Assembly: GCA_021816935.1 (NCBI GenBank)
Contig: JAKAWR010000011.1
Span: 43,796 to 107,795 of the forward strand
Reading direction: 5' to 3'
Length of the DNA stretch: 64,000 bases
DNA from: Actinomycetes bacterium
Lineage (GTDB): Bacteria > Actinomycetota > Acidimicrobiia > Acidimicrobiales > JAMCPL01
Shown here: positions 26,702 to 36,446 of the stretch, in pieces
How the letters are laid out: each line of letters opens with the position of its first letter
How positions within the stretch are numbered: the stretch's first letter is position 1
Translations under genes and position numbers: made by a program
Notes under the pieces: model-generated
The model's input: only the letters and a program-made list of their open reading frames with translations
The model's database searches: none
Told to the model about the DNA's origin: nothing

Positions 26702-28117
26702 ATGACAGAGATACATGACATGACCGGTCTGGAGCAGGCCGATGCAGTCCGGCGGCGGGAGGTGTCGCCTGTAGAGCTTGCGCGTTACTACCTCGACCGG
26801 ATCGATCGCCTCAACTCGTCAGTAGGGGCGTTCGTCACCGTTACCCCCGAGCGAGCCTTGAGGCGCGCCGCGGAGCTCGAGCGCAACGGTCCAGGTAACG
26901 CAGCTTCGCCGCTATGGGGCGTGCCCACCGCCATCAAGGACCTCAACCTTACGGCAGGCGTACCCACGCAGTTCGGCAACGCGGCCTTCAAGGATTTCGA
27001 CCTGGGAGTGGATGACTACGTGGTCGAGCACATCCAGGCGGCGGGCCTAGTCAGCCTCGGCAAGACGAACGTCCCCGAAGTGGGCCTTCCCTGCTACACC
27101 GAACCCGAGATCGCCCCACCCGCACGAACGCCCCACGACCTCGAGCGGTCTGCGGGGGGTTCGAGCGGAGGGGCCGCAGCGGCCACTGCCTCCGGCCTGG
27201 TGCCGCTCGCTCAGGGGAACGACGGCGCGGGATCAGTCCGTATTCCTGCCAGCGTGTGCGGGCTTGTCGGAGTCAAGACGACACGGGGCCGGGTGAGCAA
27301 CGGCCCCGTGTTCTCGGACATAAACGGCCTGGCGGTGAACGGCCCGCTCGCCCGCACCGTTGCGGACGCCGCGGCCCTCCTTGACGTGATGGCCGGGTCG
27401 CACGACGGGGATCCGTACACCCTTCCCCCACTGCCCGTCGGCGAGACGTTCCTCGCCGCTGCGGCCAAGCGGCCTGCGAAGCTCGCCATTGGCCGCTACG
27501 CCACACCCGTAGTCCCGGGCGCCACCGTCGAGCCGGAGTGTATGGAGGCCTACGAGCGGGCAACAGCGCTGCTCGCAGATCTGGGACACACTGTCGAGGA
27601 CTGCGACCCGCCCTTCGGTGAGGATCTTGTGCCCCAGTTCGAGGTGATCTGGTCCTCCGCCGCGGCGTCGCTGCCCATCCCGCCGGAGGCTGAAGAGGGC
27701 CTCCGGCCCCTCACGCGCTGGCTGCGCGAGCGTGGGCGAACCTACAGCGCCGCCGACTTCGCCACCGCTCTGAGCGCGGCCCAGATAGCCAGCCGCCAGG
27801 CCATCATGGCCTCGGCGAAGTACGACGCAGTCCTTACCCCCACCCTTGCCCAGACCCCGAGACCGGTCGGCTGGTTCCGCAATGACGACGATCCCGCGGC
27901 TGAGTTCGAACTCCAGAAGCGGTTCACTCCGTTCACCGCGCCGTACAATATCACCGGCCAGCCGGCAGTCACCCTTCCCCTCCACTGGACGCCCACCGGG
28001 CTCCCGGTCGGCGTGCACCTGGTGGGGCGGATGGGTGACGAAGCTACCTTGCTGGCCCTCGGGGCCGAGATCGAAGAGGCAGCGCCGTGGCGCGACCACA
28101 AACCCTCCATCTGGTAG
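26702..28117 (+). CDS. amidase (amidase signature family)
   Basis: A 471-residue amidase-signature hydrolase with the Ser-cisSer-Lys triad: Lys in AIKDLNLTAG (near residue 80), the cis-Ser in SAGGSSGGAAAA and the nucleophile Ser in NDGAGSVRIPAS (near 180). The family includes GatA, 6-aminohexanoate-oligomer hydrolases and other acyl-amide hydrolases. GatB and GatC are not nearby, so a catabolic amidase is likelier. It is divergent from the methyltransferase gene with a shared 171-base region. Confidence 0.9.
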   Translation: MTEIHDMTGLEQADAVRRREVSPVELARYYLDRIDRLNSSVGAFVTVTPERALRRAAELERNGPGNAASPLWGVPTAIKDLNLTAGVPTQFGNAAFKDFDLGVDDYVVEHIQAAGLVSLGKTNVPEVGLPCYTEPEIAPPARTPHDLERSAGGSSGGAAAATASGLVPLAQGNDGAGSVRIPASVCGLVGVKTTRGRVSNGPVFSDINGLAVNGPLARTVADAAALLDVMAGSHDGDPYTLPPLPVGETFLAAAAKRPAKLAIGRYATPVVPGATVEPECMEAYERATALLADLGHTVEDCDPPFGEDLVPQFEVIWSSAAASLPIPPEAEEGLRPLTRWLRERGRTYSAADFATALSAAQIASRQAIMASAKYDAVLTPTLAQTPRPVGWFRNDDDPAAEFELQKRFTPFTAPYNITGQPAVTLPLHWTPTGLPVGVHLVGRMGDEATLLALGAEIEEAAPWRDHKPSIW

Positions 28118-28271
28118 GGCAGGCCGGCTACCGATCCCCCACCCGGACCCCGCCGGCCCCCGGACCCGCTCTCCTTTCCCCGGCCGGATCCCGGCCATGA
28201 CACCGCCATCGCCGAGGCCATCGACACGACTGCACGCCGGGTGCAGTCAACCACTGCTGCCATAGCTGCGC

Positions 28272-29396
28272 CTACAGCGATAGGCCCCACTCCCTGAGCG
28301 CCTCCTTGCCTCCTACGCCGGGCTGGGGCGCGGGGCGCGTGATGGCACCGGGCGTCCGCGAGAACCGCGGAGCGGGCCCGGGCTGCAGCTGACCCTCCAG
28401 CTCGACGAAGGTACCCCGTCTAGCGTTGTGCGGGTGGGCAGGTGCCTCCGCCGGCGACAGGACCGGAGCCACGCACGCGTCACGCCCTCCGAAGATCTCG
28501 GCCCACTCGTCCCTCGTCTTCTCCTTGAAAACCCTGGCGAACCGGGCCCTTAGCTCCGGCCATCGCTCCCGGTCCATCTGTGCCGGCATGCCGGGCTCCG
28601 AATCCAGCCCGAGACCGGCGACCAGCTCGGCATAGAATTGCGGCTCCAAGGCCCCCACTGCCATGTACCTCCCGTCCGCCGTCTCGTACACCTCGTAAAA
28701 GGGCGCTCCGGTATCGAGTAGGTTCGCTCCCCGCTCGTCGACCCAGACACCGAACCCCCTGAACGCGTAGAGCATCGTCATGAGGATGGCGGCTCCGTCG
28801 ACCATGGCTATGTCAACAACCTGCCCCTTACCGGACTTGCGGGCCTCCAGCAGCGCCGCCACGACTCCGAAGGCCGCAAGCATCCCTCCCCCGCCGAAAT
28901 CTCCGACGAGGTTCATTGGCGGGAGCGGCCTCTCGCCTTTCCTGCCGATTGCCCAGAGGGCCCCTGCGATCGCGATGTAGTCGATGTCGTGGCCTGCCCT
29001 CTGGGCAAGAGGGCCTTCCTGGCCCCAACCGGTCATGCGCCCGTAGACGAGCCCAGGGTTGCGTTCCAGGCACGCATCCGGCCCCACCCCCAGGCGCTCG
29101 GCCACGCCGGGGCGCCAACCCTCGATGAGGATGTCGCACTTCTCCGCCGCCGCCAGCACCAGCTCCACCTTCTCGGGATCCTTGAGATCGGCCACGATCG
29201 AGCGGCGTCCCCGGTTGAGCAGGTCCCAGTGGGGGCCACTCTGCCCCGCGCCTGCGAGCCCCGACGCGATGCCCCCTCTTGCCCGCTCGACGCGCAGCAC
29301 GTCAGCGCCCGCATCTGCCAACATCATGCAGGCAAACGGTGCCGGCCCTATCCCGGCCAGTTCCAACACCCTTACACCTTCGAGTGGTCCTGCCAT
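28272..29396 (-). CDS. CoA-transferase family III (CaiB/BaiF) protein
   Basis: The 374-residue sequence begins MAGPLEGVRVLELAGIGPAP and includes the catalytic Asp in DIAMVDGA (near 198). Family members are formyl-CoA or carnitine CoA transferases and alpha-methylacyl-CoA racemases; the GPAPFACMMLADAGA start and length favour a racemase-like member. A consensus AGAGAGGA ribosome site lies eight bases upstream. It is transcribed away from galK with a hairpin between them. Confidence 0.88.
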   Translation of the reverse strand: MAGPLEGVRVLELAGIGPAPFACMMLADAGADVLRVERARGGIASGLAGAGQSGPHWDLLNRGRRSIVADLKDPEKVELVLAAAEKCDILIEGWRPGVAERLGVGPDACLERNPGLVYGRMTGWGQEGPLAQRAGHDIDYIAIAGALWAIGRKGERPLPPMNLVGDFGGGGMLAAFGVVAALLEARKSGKGQVVDIAMVDGAAILMTMLYAFRGFGVWVDERGANLLDTGAPFYEVYETADGRYMAVGALEPQFYAELVAGLGLDSEPGMPAQMDRERWPELRARFARVFKEKTRDEWAEIFGGRDACVAPVLSPAEAPAHPHNARRGTFVELEGQLQPGPAPRFSRTPGAITRPAPQPGVGGKEALREWGLSL

Positions 29397-29411
29397 GTCA
29401 CCATTCCTCTC

Positions 29412-29455
29412 TTATCCTAAGAGCCTCAGCCTTCCTATCCGCTGAGGTTCTGACG
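29412..29455. repeat. hairpin-forming intergenic repeat (site D)
   Basis: AGAGCCTCAGC and GCTGAGGTTCT form an 11-bp stem with one G-T pair around a ten-base loop, in the divergent region between the CoA-transferase and galK genes. The arms match the TATCGGCTGAGGCTCTTAGG end of site A. There is no T-tract, so a simple terminator is unlikely. Confidence 0.5.
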
Positions 29456-29472
29456 GCTGGTAGCCTTCAACG

Positions 29473-30507
29473 GTGCGTACCGTACGCTGCCCCGGCCGGG
29501 TAAATCTCATCGGTGACCACACCGACTACAACGGCGGCATTGCCATGCCCATGGCGATCGACCTCTACACGGAAGCGGTTTTCCGGCCTGACGGCAGCAA
29601 GACAACTATAACGATAACCTCCGAAGCCGAACCAGACCCCGCAACGTTCCCCGCCGATCTCGATCCCGACCCTGACCGGATCCGTGCCATGGAACCGGCC
29701 TGGGCAAGGACCGCAGCCGCCATCGTCGCACTACTGCGCACATCCTCCGGCGGCTCGCTCGCAATCACCGGCAACCTTCCTCTCGGAGCAGGGCTCTCGT
29801 CTTCGGCCGCTTTCGAGGTGGCGACCGCACTGGCGCTCGGCCTGGAGGGCGACCCCGTGACCATTGCAACTTTCTGCCGCCACGCGGGCGAACTGGCCAC
29901 CGGGGTCCCCGCAGGGCTCATGGACCAGCTGACCGTAACATCGGCAACGGCGGGGCACGCTCTGCTCATAGATTTCTCCGACCTCACGACACAACCGGTG
30001 CCGATCCCCGAGAACGTCGAGGTGGTCGTGGTCCACTCCGGTGAGAGCCGGTCACTTGCCAAGAGCGCTTATGCCGCCCGGCGTGCGGAATGCGAGGCGG
30101 CCTCTTTCCATGTCGGCGAGCTCGGCCAGGTCGCACCCTCCGATGTGCAGGGCCTACCCGATCCGCTCCTCAGGCGCCGGGCGCGCCACGTCACGACCGA
30201 GTGCGAACGCGTTCGCGCTTTCGCTGAAGCACTTGCCGGGGGCAGGCCCGAAGAGGCCGGCAAACTGATGCTCGAGAGTCACCGGAGCCTCGCCGAGGAT
30301 TTCGAGGTCTCGACACCGGGCTTGGACTCTCTGGTCGAGCGCCTGAGCGGGCTTCCCCGCGTCTACGGCGCGAGGCTCACCGGCGCTGGATTCGGGGGCT
30401 GCGTGGTTGCGTTGTGCGAACCAGGCACCGTCGACGTGGCTCGCTACCCCTCTGGCGCCTGGGTGGTCAGCCCCTCGGCGGCCGCAACCGTCACCGGCAC
30501 CGATTGA
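29473..30507 (+). CDS. galK: galactokinase
   Basis: Galactokinase phosphorylates galactose at C1 for the Leloir pathway. The 344-residue GHMP kinase carries GRVNLIGDHTDYNGG at its very N-terminus, LPLGAGLSSSAA near residue 105 and TGAGFGGCVVAL near 300. It lacks the 20-odd residues that usually precede the first motif. GalT and GalE are not in the window. Divergent from the CoA-transferase gene. Confidence 0.92.
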   Translation: MRTVRCPGRVNLIGDHTDYNGGIAMPMAIDLYTEAVFRPDGSKTTITITSEAEPDPATFPADLDPDPDRIRAMEPAWARTAAAIVALLRTSSGGSLAITGNLPLGAGLSSSAAFEVATALALGLEGDPVTIATFCRHAGELATGVPAGLMDQLTVTSATAGHALLIDFSDLTTQPVPIPENVEVVVVHSGESRSLAKSAYAARRAECEAASFHVGELGQVAPSDVQGLPDPLLRRRARHVTTECERVRAFAEALAGGRPEEAGKLMLESHRSLAEDFEVSTPGLDSLVERLSGLPRVYGARLTGAGFGGCVVALCEPGTVDVARYPSGAWVVSPSAAATVTGTD

Positions 30508-30551
30508 TCCCGAGCAGGGTGGGGAGGCCGCCCCTACCCCGGGAAACTCCG

Positions 30552-31337
30552 TCAGAGCTGCTGGAGGAGCTGGGCCTTCTTTGCCTGAAACTCCTCCTCG
30601 GTGACGACTCCCATCTTGCGAAGGTTCTCCAGCTCGAGGATACGATCCCCGACCGTTCTCCGCCCGGCGGTCGCGCGGCCGGCCATGCCTCCGCCGGCCT
30701 GCACCGTCAGGTCCCTGGTTCCGAAAACGCCATATGGAGGCGTATCCGCATCGCCTGCTCTCGCCGCTCCGGGAAGCGAGCAGTCTCCGGCACTGCCTGG
30801 CAGCGGGCCAGTCGCTCCCTCATGACCGGATACCCCGCCATGCTGGCCCATCGAACCCCTCACGTAGGCCGACATCTGCTCGGTCATCAGGCCCGAGACC
30901 GCAGCCGGGTGCGGCAACCAATTGATCGTCGTCACCCCCCGCTCGCCACCCATGTCGACCATCAGATCGCCGAACCCCAGCATCCGCCCGAGGATCGGCA
31001 GGCTCGTGGATATCTCATTGACCCGGTCGAGACGCATCTCCCTCGTGGTACGCCTCAGGACCCCCGACTGCTCGACGAGCCTGAGCGTCGTCAACGTCAC
31101 CGTTGTAGCGCGCCTTGCAAGCCAGCGCGCGCCCACCCAGCCAAGCGACCCGATCAGCACGGCGAGCAGGAGATACCGCAGCGCCACTGGAACGTCGGTG
31201 AACGTAACTATCGCAACGACGTCGCCAACGGCGACAACGGACCCGATGACGATAGACCACCCTATCGACGCCCAATGTGGATGCACCTCCACGACCATCT
31301 CCTCGCCGTCGGCCAGTGCGTGGGACGCCATCGCCAT
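30552..31337 (-). CDS. PH-domain membrane protein with C-terminal SHOCT domain
   Basis: From the ATG at 31337 the product has 261 residues. Two membrane helices (about residues 25-70) precede a bacterial PH domain (bPH2 type; TTLRLVEQSGVLRRTTREM, then RVNEISTSLPILGRM). A long Gly/Ala/Pro-rich linker follows, and the chain ends with a SHOCT motif (LENLRKMGVVTEEEFQAKK). SHOCT tails are thought to mediate oligomerisation. Role unknown. Convergent with galK. Confidence 0.8.
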   Translation of the reverse strand: MAMASHALADGEEMVVEVHPHWASIGWSIVIGSVVAVGDVVAIVTFTDVPVALRYLLLAVLIGSLGWVGARWLARRATTVTLTTLRLVEQSGVLRRTTREMRLDRVNEISTSLPILGRMLGFGDLMVDMGGERGVTTINWLPHPAAVSGLMTEQMSAYVRGSMGQHGGVSGHEGATGPLPGSAGDCSLPGAARAGDADTPPYGVFGTRDLTVQAGGGMAGRATAGRRTVGDRILELENLRKMGVVTEEEFQAKKAQLLQQL

Positions 31338-31434
31338 GCCTTGATCGTACCACCAGCCTCTGCCTGGCAATCCGGCTACTGCGGGCAACGCATTCCTGTT
31401 GGCGGAAACCACCTAGCCTGGTAGGTTCGGGGGA

Positions 31435-33027
31435 GTGATGGAAGTCCTCGTTGCCGTGGATGCCGGTACCACCGGTGTCAGGACCCTCGCATTCGATCTT
31501 GACGGCCGCCAGGTTGCCGGCTCGTACCGTAAGATCGCGCAGTCTTTCCCGCAACCGGGCTGGGTCGAGCAGGACCCCGGCGAGATACGGGACCTCGTCC
31601 TCGCAACGCTTGTCGATACTGCCCGAGAGCTTGACGACGCTGGCCATCGCGTCGCCGCTATCGGGGTGACGAACCAGAGGGAGACTGTTGTACCCTTTGA
31701 CCCCTCTACAGGCAAGCCGAGCCATCCCGCCATCGTCTGGCAGGATCGCCGAACAGCCCCCTACTGCAATCGCCTCCAAGACGAGGGACTCGACGAGCTC
31801 GTACGCTCCACCACGGGTCTTCTCGTCGACCCCTACTTTTCCGCCACCAAGATCCGCTGGCTTGCTGACAGAGGGTACCTGGCCGGCGAGCTAGTTGCCG
31901 GCACGGTCGACTCCTGGATCGTCTGGAACCTTGCCGGCGGCCAGTCGAACAGCCCCTTCGTCACCGACTTCTCCAACGCGTCGCGAACGATGCTCCTCGA
32001 CCTTACAAGCCTAACCTGGTCAAGAGAGATAGCGGGCCTCCTCGGCGTTGACACGGACGGGTTGGCTGAGATCGTCCCGTCCATGGGCGAGATCGCCCCC
32101 CTTTCCCCGGAGCTTCGCAACCGGGCCCGCTGCCTTCGGGATGCGTCAGTATTCGCCATCGCGGGCGACCAGCAGGCCGCGCTTTTCGGGCAACAGTGCT
32201 TCACCGCCGGCATGGCCAAGGCCACCTACGGCACCGGCAGCTTCGTCGTCGTCAATGCCGGCCAAGCGGTCCCATCCCCTCCCCGCGGCCTGGTCGCTTC
32301 GATCGGATGGCATGCCGGCGGCCACTCGGCGGTAACCGACTCGGGAGGGACCCACTCGGGGGGGACAGATCCCATCACGTACATCTTGGAAGGATCTATT
32401 TTCTCGGCTGGTGCAACCATCCAGTGGCTGTGCGACGGGCTCGGGATAATTGCAGATCCCACAGAAGTGGGGCCCCTGGCAGCCCGGGCGAAGGGGGCGG
32501 GGGGGGGAGTTTACCTGGTTCCAGCCTTCACCGGGCTCGGTAGCCCCTGGTGGGACCCGTCTGCCTCTGCGACGATCACGGGCCTTGCCCGCGGCATCGG
32601 GCGGGCAGACATTGCACGTGCAGCGATAGAGTCTATCGCCTTCCGGGTGCGGGACGTCCTCGACACCGCCGAGAAGGCGGGCTACCGGGTGAACGAGCTT
32701 CGAGTGGACGGTGGCGTGAGCGCAGTCGATCTCCTTCTTCGGATCCAGGCCGACCAGGCGGGAGTGCCTGTACGCCGCCCGGTAAACCGGGAGTGCACCG
32801 CGATCGGCATCGCCGCAATGGCAGGGATCGGAGCCGGCATCTACGGGAGCGCCACGGAGCTGTCCCGGCTCTGGCAGCTCGAACTCGAGGCGTGGCCATC
32901 CGAGCGACGAGACGAGGCCGAAGCTGCGTACGCCGGCTGGCTACGCGCTATCGAGCGCTCGAGAGGGCCGGTGGGGGCGGTGGCAGGGCAACCGGCCGGG
33001 CTGGTAAGGGGGCCGGCAGAACCGTGA
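31435..33027 (+). CDS. glpK: glycerol kinase
   Basis: An FGGY kinase of 530 residues. The N-terminus reads VAVDAGTTGVRTLAFD, with GVTNQRETVVPFD, AIVWQDRRT and DPYFSATKIRWL all characteristic of glycerol kinase, which produces glycerol 3-phosphate. A short Ser/Gly repeat (SGGTHSGGT) interrupts the middle, and the C-terminus has a 20-residue Gly/Pro-rich tail. GTG at 31435 or the adjacent ATG at 31438 may be used. The stop overlaps the GTG of the TetR gene. Confidence 0.92.
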   Translation: MMEVLVAVDAGTTGVRTLAFDLDGRQVAGSYRKIAQSFPQPGWVEQDPGEIRDLVLATLVDTARELDDAGHRVAAIGVTNQRETVVPFDPSTGKPSHPAIVWQDRRTAPYCNRLQDEGLDELVRSTTGLLVDPYFSATKIRWLADRGYLAGELVAGTVDSWIVWNLAGGQSNSPFVTDFSNASRTMLLDLTSLTWSREIAGLLGVDTDGLAEIVPSMGEIAPLSPELRNRARCLRDASVFAIAGDQQAALFGQQCFTAGMAKATYGTGSFVVVNAGQAVPSPPRGLVASIGWHAGGHSAVTDSGGTHSGGTDPITYILEGSIFSAGATIQWLCDGLGIIADPTEVGPLAARAKGAGGGVYLVPAFTGLGSPWWDPSASATITGLARGIGRADIARAAIESIAFRVRDVLDTAEKAGYRVNELRVDGGVSAVDLLLRIQADQAGVPVRRPVNRECTAIGIAAMAGIGAGIYGSATELSRLWQLELEAWPSERRDEAEAAYAGWLRAIERSRGPVGAVAGQPAGLVRGPAEP

Positions 33028-33668
33028 CCGAGCGCCTCACGGCCCGGGGCAACCGCCGGCGCAGGCAGATTATCGATGCTGCCGCGAGCCTCTTCGCCGA
33101 AGCAGGCTACCACCACACCTCCGTGTCCGACATCGTGGACCACCTTGGTGCCGGAAAGGGTGTCTTCTACTGGTATTTTCGGTCGAAGGATGACCTTTTC
33201 GGTCAGATACTCGCCCACGCCCAGCGGAGCCTGCGCCGTGCCCAGCGCCAGGCGATTGCCGACGAACCTGATCCGGTGAGGAGGATAGCTCAAGGCATCA
33301 TGACATCCTTCCTGTGGGTGCGGGACAACCGCCGGCTTTTCGTTCTCGTGGAGCAGGCCCGCTACGACGAGCAGTTCGCTCAGGCCGTGAAGCAGGGCGA
33401 GGAGATCGCGATCGCCGACATGCTCCCGCACGTGAGGGCCGGGATGGACGCAGGGCTGATCCGAAAGGATGATCCCCGTGCTGTCTCGCAGGCAATCATG
33501 GGGGCTACCACTGCACTCGTGAGGATAACGGTGCTCGAGGGCAATGGTGACCCGGTCGATGCCGCCGAGACGTCAATCGCCTTCTGCCTGAACGGGATCC
33601 TCACCCGGCCTGGTAACACGATTCCCGCCGTTCACCACCGCGACGCTGACGACGCCTCCTTCTGGTAG
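33024..33668 (+). CDS. TetR family transcriptional regulator
   Basis: The 214-residue protein starts VTERLTARGNRRRRQII and has a TetR helix-turn-helix, FAEAGYHHTSVSDIVDHLGAGKGVFYWYF, at about residues 23-52 (quoted in parts: HHTSVSDIVDHLGAGKG). The remainder is an all-helical ligand domain. Overlap with glpK (GTGA) makes it a likely regulator of glycerol or fatty-acid-related genes, though the ligand is unknown. A longer in-frame reading from 32550 lies inside glpK and is rejected. Confidence 0.88.
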   Translation: MTERLTARGNRRRRQIIDAAASLFAEAGYHHTSVSDIVDHLGAGKGVFYWYFRSKDDLFGQILAHAQRSLRRAQRQAIADEPDPVRRIAQGIMTSFLWVRDNRRLFVLVEQARYDEQFAQAVKQGEEIAIADMLPHVRAGMDAGLIRKDDPRAVSQAIMGATTALVRITVLEGNGDPVDAAETSIAFCLNGILTRPGNTIPAVHHRDADDASFW

Positions 33669-33728
33669 CCAGGCCACAATCCGCCGCGTGATCTGGTCGG
33701 TTGGTCAGTCGAATCTTGGGGGCCAATC

Positions 33729-33890
33729 CTACCAGCACTGGCAGGAATCGCCGGCCTCTTCGCTGCCAAAGGTGTAGAACTTGAATCCGCCGCACTCGTC
33801 CGCGTCCTTGCCTTGGCGGATCGTCTCGGGATGCCCGCATTGGTGGCAGGTGCCTCTTCGCGAAACTGCGGACCGCGTGACACCAGTCAG
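33729..33890 (-). CDS. possible small Cys-rich protein without canonical start
   Basis: The end of this frame encodes [20 protein letters not shown], then [19 protein letters not shown] and a stop. The CxxC, lone Cys and CxC suggest a metal-binding knuckle, and codon third positions are strongly GC-biased, as in real genes here. It directly follows the aminotransferase gene on the same strand. However, no ATG, GTG or TTG lies in frame between that gene's end and the cysteines; the nearest candidate is CTG at 33890. The 5' boundary given is therefore provisional. Confidence 0.4.
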   Translation of the reverse strand: MTGVTRSAVSRRGTCHQCGHPETIRQGKDADECGGFKFYTFGSEEAGDSCQCW

Positions 33891-35083
33891 TCCGGTAGCC
33901 CGCCCGGCCTGGCGAGAACGCGGCGAAGGTTCCTTGCGGCCTGGCTGATTCGCTGCTCGTTTTCGATCAGAGCGAATCTTACGAAGCCGTCTCCGCCAGG
34001 GCCGAAGCCTATCCCGGGAGAGGTGGCCACCTCCGCCTCTTCCACCAGCAGTTTCGCGAAATCGAGCGACCCCATCTCGTCGTACGGCTCCGGGATAGGA
34101 GCCCACACGAACATCGTGCCCTTCGGCTTGGGGACCTCCCAACCAATCTGCGCCAGCCGGTCGCATAACGCATCGCGGCGCGACTGGTAGGTCTCGCAGA
34201 CCAGCTTCGGGTAGTCGGGGGCCTCGTTCATGGCAACGATCGACGCTATCTGGATCGGCTGAAACGTGCCGTAATCGAGGTAGCTCTTCAGCTTCGTAAG
34301 CCCCTGCACCATCTCGGCATTGCCGACGGTGAAAGCCACCCTCCAGCCCGCCATAGAGAAGGATTTCGTGAGCGAGTACATCTCGACGGCCACCTCGTTC
34401 GCCCCGGGCACCTGCAGGATGGAAGGAGGGCTGTAGCCGTCGAAAGTTATGTCCGCGTAGGCGAAATCGTGGATCAGGGCCACCTCGTGCTCCCGCGCGA
34501 AGTCGACCAGCTTCGCCATCCATGCCAGGTCCACGCACGTCGTCGTCGGATTGTGGGGGAACGAGAGAACAACCGCCTTGGGTCGGGGCCAGGCCGACTC
34601 CCATGACTCCATGAGATTGTCGAAAAACTCGTCGGGATTGGCCCCAGCCCCCAACCGAACCTGCCTGACGTCCGCTCCGGCGAACACCGGAGCGTAGATG
34701 TGAATCGGATAGGACGGCGAGGGCACGAGCACGCTGTCGCCCGGACCTGCGAGCACCCACATGAGATGCGAAAGCCCCTCCTTCGCTCCCATCGTCGTCA
34801 CCACCTCGCTGTCAGGATCCAGTTCCACGCCGAACCGGCGCAAGTAGAGCGACGCTATAGCCTGGCGCAGCTTCGGTATCCCCCTGGAGGCGGAGTAGCG
34901 GTGGTTCCTCGGGTTGCGGGCCGCCTCGATCAGCTTGTCCACCGCGACGTCAGGCGAGGGCAGGTCGGGGTTGCCAAAGCCAAGGTCTATCACGTCACGA
35001 CCGGCCCTCCTCGCCGCTAGCTTCAACTGGTCGATCTGTGCGAACACGTACGGCGGAAGGCCGCCTATCCGTCTGAGCTCCAC
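33887..35083 (-). CDS. pyridoxal phosphate-dependent aminotransferase, AlaC-like
   Basis: A class I/II aminotransferase, 398 residues from GTG at 35083. It begins [17 protein letters not shown] and includes [23 protein letters not shown], and the PLP lysine in [12 protein letters not shown]. This resembles AlaC/YfdZ-type alanine or LL-diaminopimelate-type transaminases. A longer reading to 35239 would overlap the oxidoreductase gene and lacks conservation. The substrate pair is inferred from similarity only. Confidence 0.88.
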   Translation of the reverse strand: MELRRIGGLPPYVFAQIDQLKLAARRAGRDVIDLGFGNPDLPSPDVAVDKLIEAARNPRNHRYSASRGIPKLRQAIASLYLRRFGVELDPDSEVVTTMGAKEGLSHLMWVLAGPGDSVLVPSPSYPIHIYAPVFAGADVRQVRLGAGANPDEFFDNLMESWESAWPRPKAVVLSFPHNPTTTCVDLAWMAKLVDFAREHEVALIHDFAYADITFDGYSPPSILQVPGANEVAVEMYSLTKSFSMAGWRVAFTVGNAEMVQGLTKLKSYLDYGTFQPIQIASIVAMNEAPDYPKLVCETYQSRRDALCDRLAQIGWEVPKPKGTMFVWAPIPEPYDEMGSLDFAKLLVEEAEVATSPGIGFGPGGDGFVRFALIENEQRISQAARNLRRVLARPGGLPD

Positions 35084-35136
35084 GCATACAGGATACTTGC
35101 TCCCCGCCGGGCAGTTGCATAATGCCCACTGCCGGC

Positions 35137-36204
35137 TCAAAGGGCACGGGGATCTACCGGAGCGCCCCCGGAGCGCGCCGATACGTAGACGGCCTCGACA
35201 AGCTGGTGAGCCCGGACTCCGTCTGTAAGAGACGGCCACGCCGGTTCGCCAGCTGCAACCATCTCCAGAAAGGCCCTGTCCTGCTCCGCATACATGCGTA
35301 TCGCAAGACCGATGTCACCGGTAGGCAGCGGAAGCCCTGTCACCCATTGCGGAGCGCTTGCCTCGATCACCTGCTCACCTCTCTCCGTAAGCACGTGAAC
35401 CGACCCGGCAAAGTCGTGGTCGAACCAGATGATCGCCTTTTCGAAAATGGCCTCGACCCGCCGGGTCGAAGGCCGTGTGAGGATCTGGTGCCACACGCTG
35501 ACAAGCGAGGCAAATGGCCCCTCCTCGAAGGAAAGCGTCGCAACCGCCTGGTCCTCGATCCCCTCGTATCCAGCCAGGTTCCCCGTCACAGCTGAGACGG
35601 CACGCACCGCGCCGGCCCCTTCTTCGAGGCACCACGCGAGCACGTCGAGGTCGTGGATTGAGTGCTCTATGACTGTCCCTCCTCCGGCCTCTCCCACTTG
35701 CGAGCGCCAGGTGGATGCGTAATGCCCTTGCACCGGAAAGAACTGATCGTCCCTGAACGAGACCGCCATCAACCGGCCATGTTCACCTCTAGACACCAGA
35801 TTCCGGAGTGCGACGAAGACGGGAGAGCGTCGCAGCACGAGCCCGACCTGCGACGTAAGCCGTGCGCTGCCGGCTGCATGCGCCATGGCCCTGGCCCCCT
35901 CGAGCGAAGGTGCCAGCGGCTTCTCGCAGAAGACCGGCACCCCCGCTTCGATCGCAAGATCTAGAAGACCCGCGTGACCGGCGGTGGAGGTGCAGATCCA
36001 CACCGCCTCGGCCCCCTCCAGCGCCTCCTGTGGCGACCCCGCGACTCGGCAGCCATGCACTGCGGCGAACTGGTCGGCCCGCGCGAAATCCCGATCGTAG
36101 CCGGACATTATTGACACTGCAGCTACGCCCGCATCCGCCATCGCCTTGAGCGCTAGCGAATGCGCCCATGCGATGAGCCCGGTGCCGAGAAAAGCCACCT
36201 TCAC
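35137..36204 (-). CDS. Gfo/Idh/MocA family oxidoreductase
   Basis: A 355-residue NAD(P)-dependent oxidoreductase. The Rossmann fold begins [19 protein letters not shown], the conserved [11 protein letters not shown] motif holds the catalytic Lys near residue 97, and the C-terminal domain includes the [11 protein letters not shown] motif. Substrates are probably sugars or cyclitols. It is 53 bases upstream of the aminotransferase on the same strand and may be co-transcribed. Confidence 0.88.
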   Translation of the reverse strand: MKVAFLGTGLIAWAHSLALKAMADAGVAAVSIMSGYDRDFARADQFAAVHGCRVAGSPQEALEGAEAVWICTSTAGHAGLLDLAIEAGVPVFCEKPLAPSLEGARAMAHAAGSARLTSQVGLVLRRSPVFVALRNLVSRGEHGRLMAVSFRDDQFFPVQGHYASTWRSQVGEAGGGTVIEHSIHDLDVLAWCLEEGAGAVRAVSAVTGNLAGYEGIEDQAVATLSFEEGPFASLVSVWHQILTRPSTRRVEAIFEKAIIWFDHDFAGSVHVLTERGEQVIEASAPQWVTGLPLPTGDIGLAIRMYAEQDRAFLEMVAAGEPAWPSLTDGVRAHQLVEAVYVSARSGGAPVDPRAL

Positions 36205-36223
36205 TTCTCAACTCCTTACCTTT

Positions 36224-36324
36224 GAGCATTCCTCCACTCCAGCCCCCTCCCTTCACACCCCCAGCATCCACCGGAAGGAGACTGGTCTAGAGCATTCCTC
36301 CGCTCCAGCCCCCTCCCTTCACAC
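36224..36324. repeat. paired 35-bp direct repeats in a divergent promoter region
   Basis: Two copies (36224-36258 and 36290-36324), 66 bases apart start to start, share GAGCATTCCTCC, then one difference, then CTCCAGCCCCCTCCCTTCAC. They lie between the oxidoreductase gene and the peptide-importer operon, which are transcribed divergently. They may be operator sites or a local duplication. Confidence 0.7.
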
Positions 36325-36446
36325 CTCTCGAGGACGGAACCGGCACGGAAAGCCAGGCCGCTCACGCTATTGGCATCTTCCCAATCCCAACGCGGCCTCG
36401 AATAACTTACCACGCGGTAGATACGCAGAGTGATAAACTTGCCGCT

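Noticed and set aside
32550..33023. Arg-rich frame leading into the TetR gene
   Set aside because: It is an off-frame reading inside glpK with shadow-type composition; the TetR domain starts at the GTG overlapping the glpK stop.
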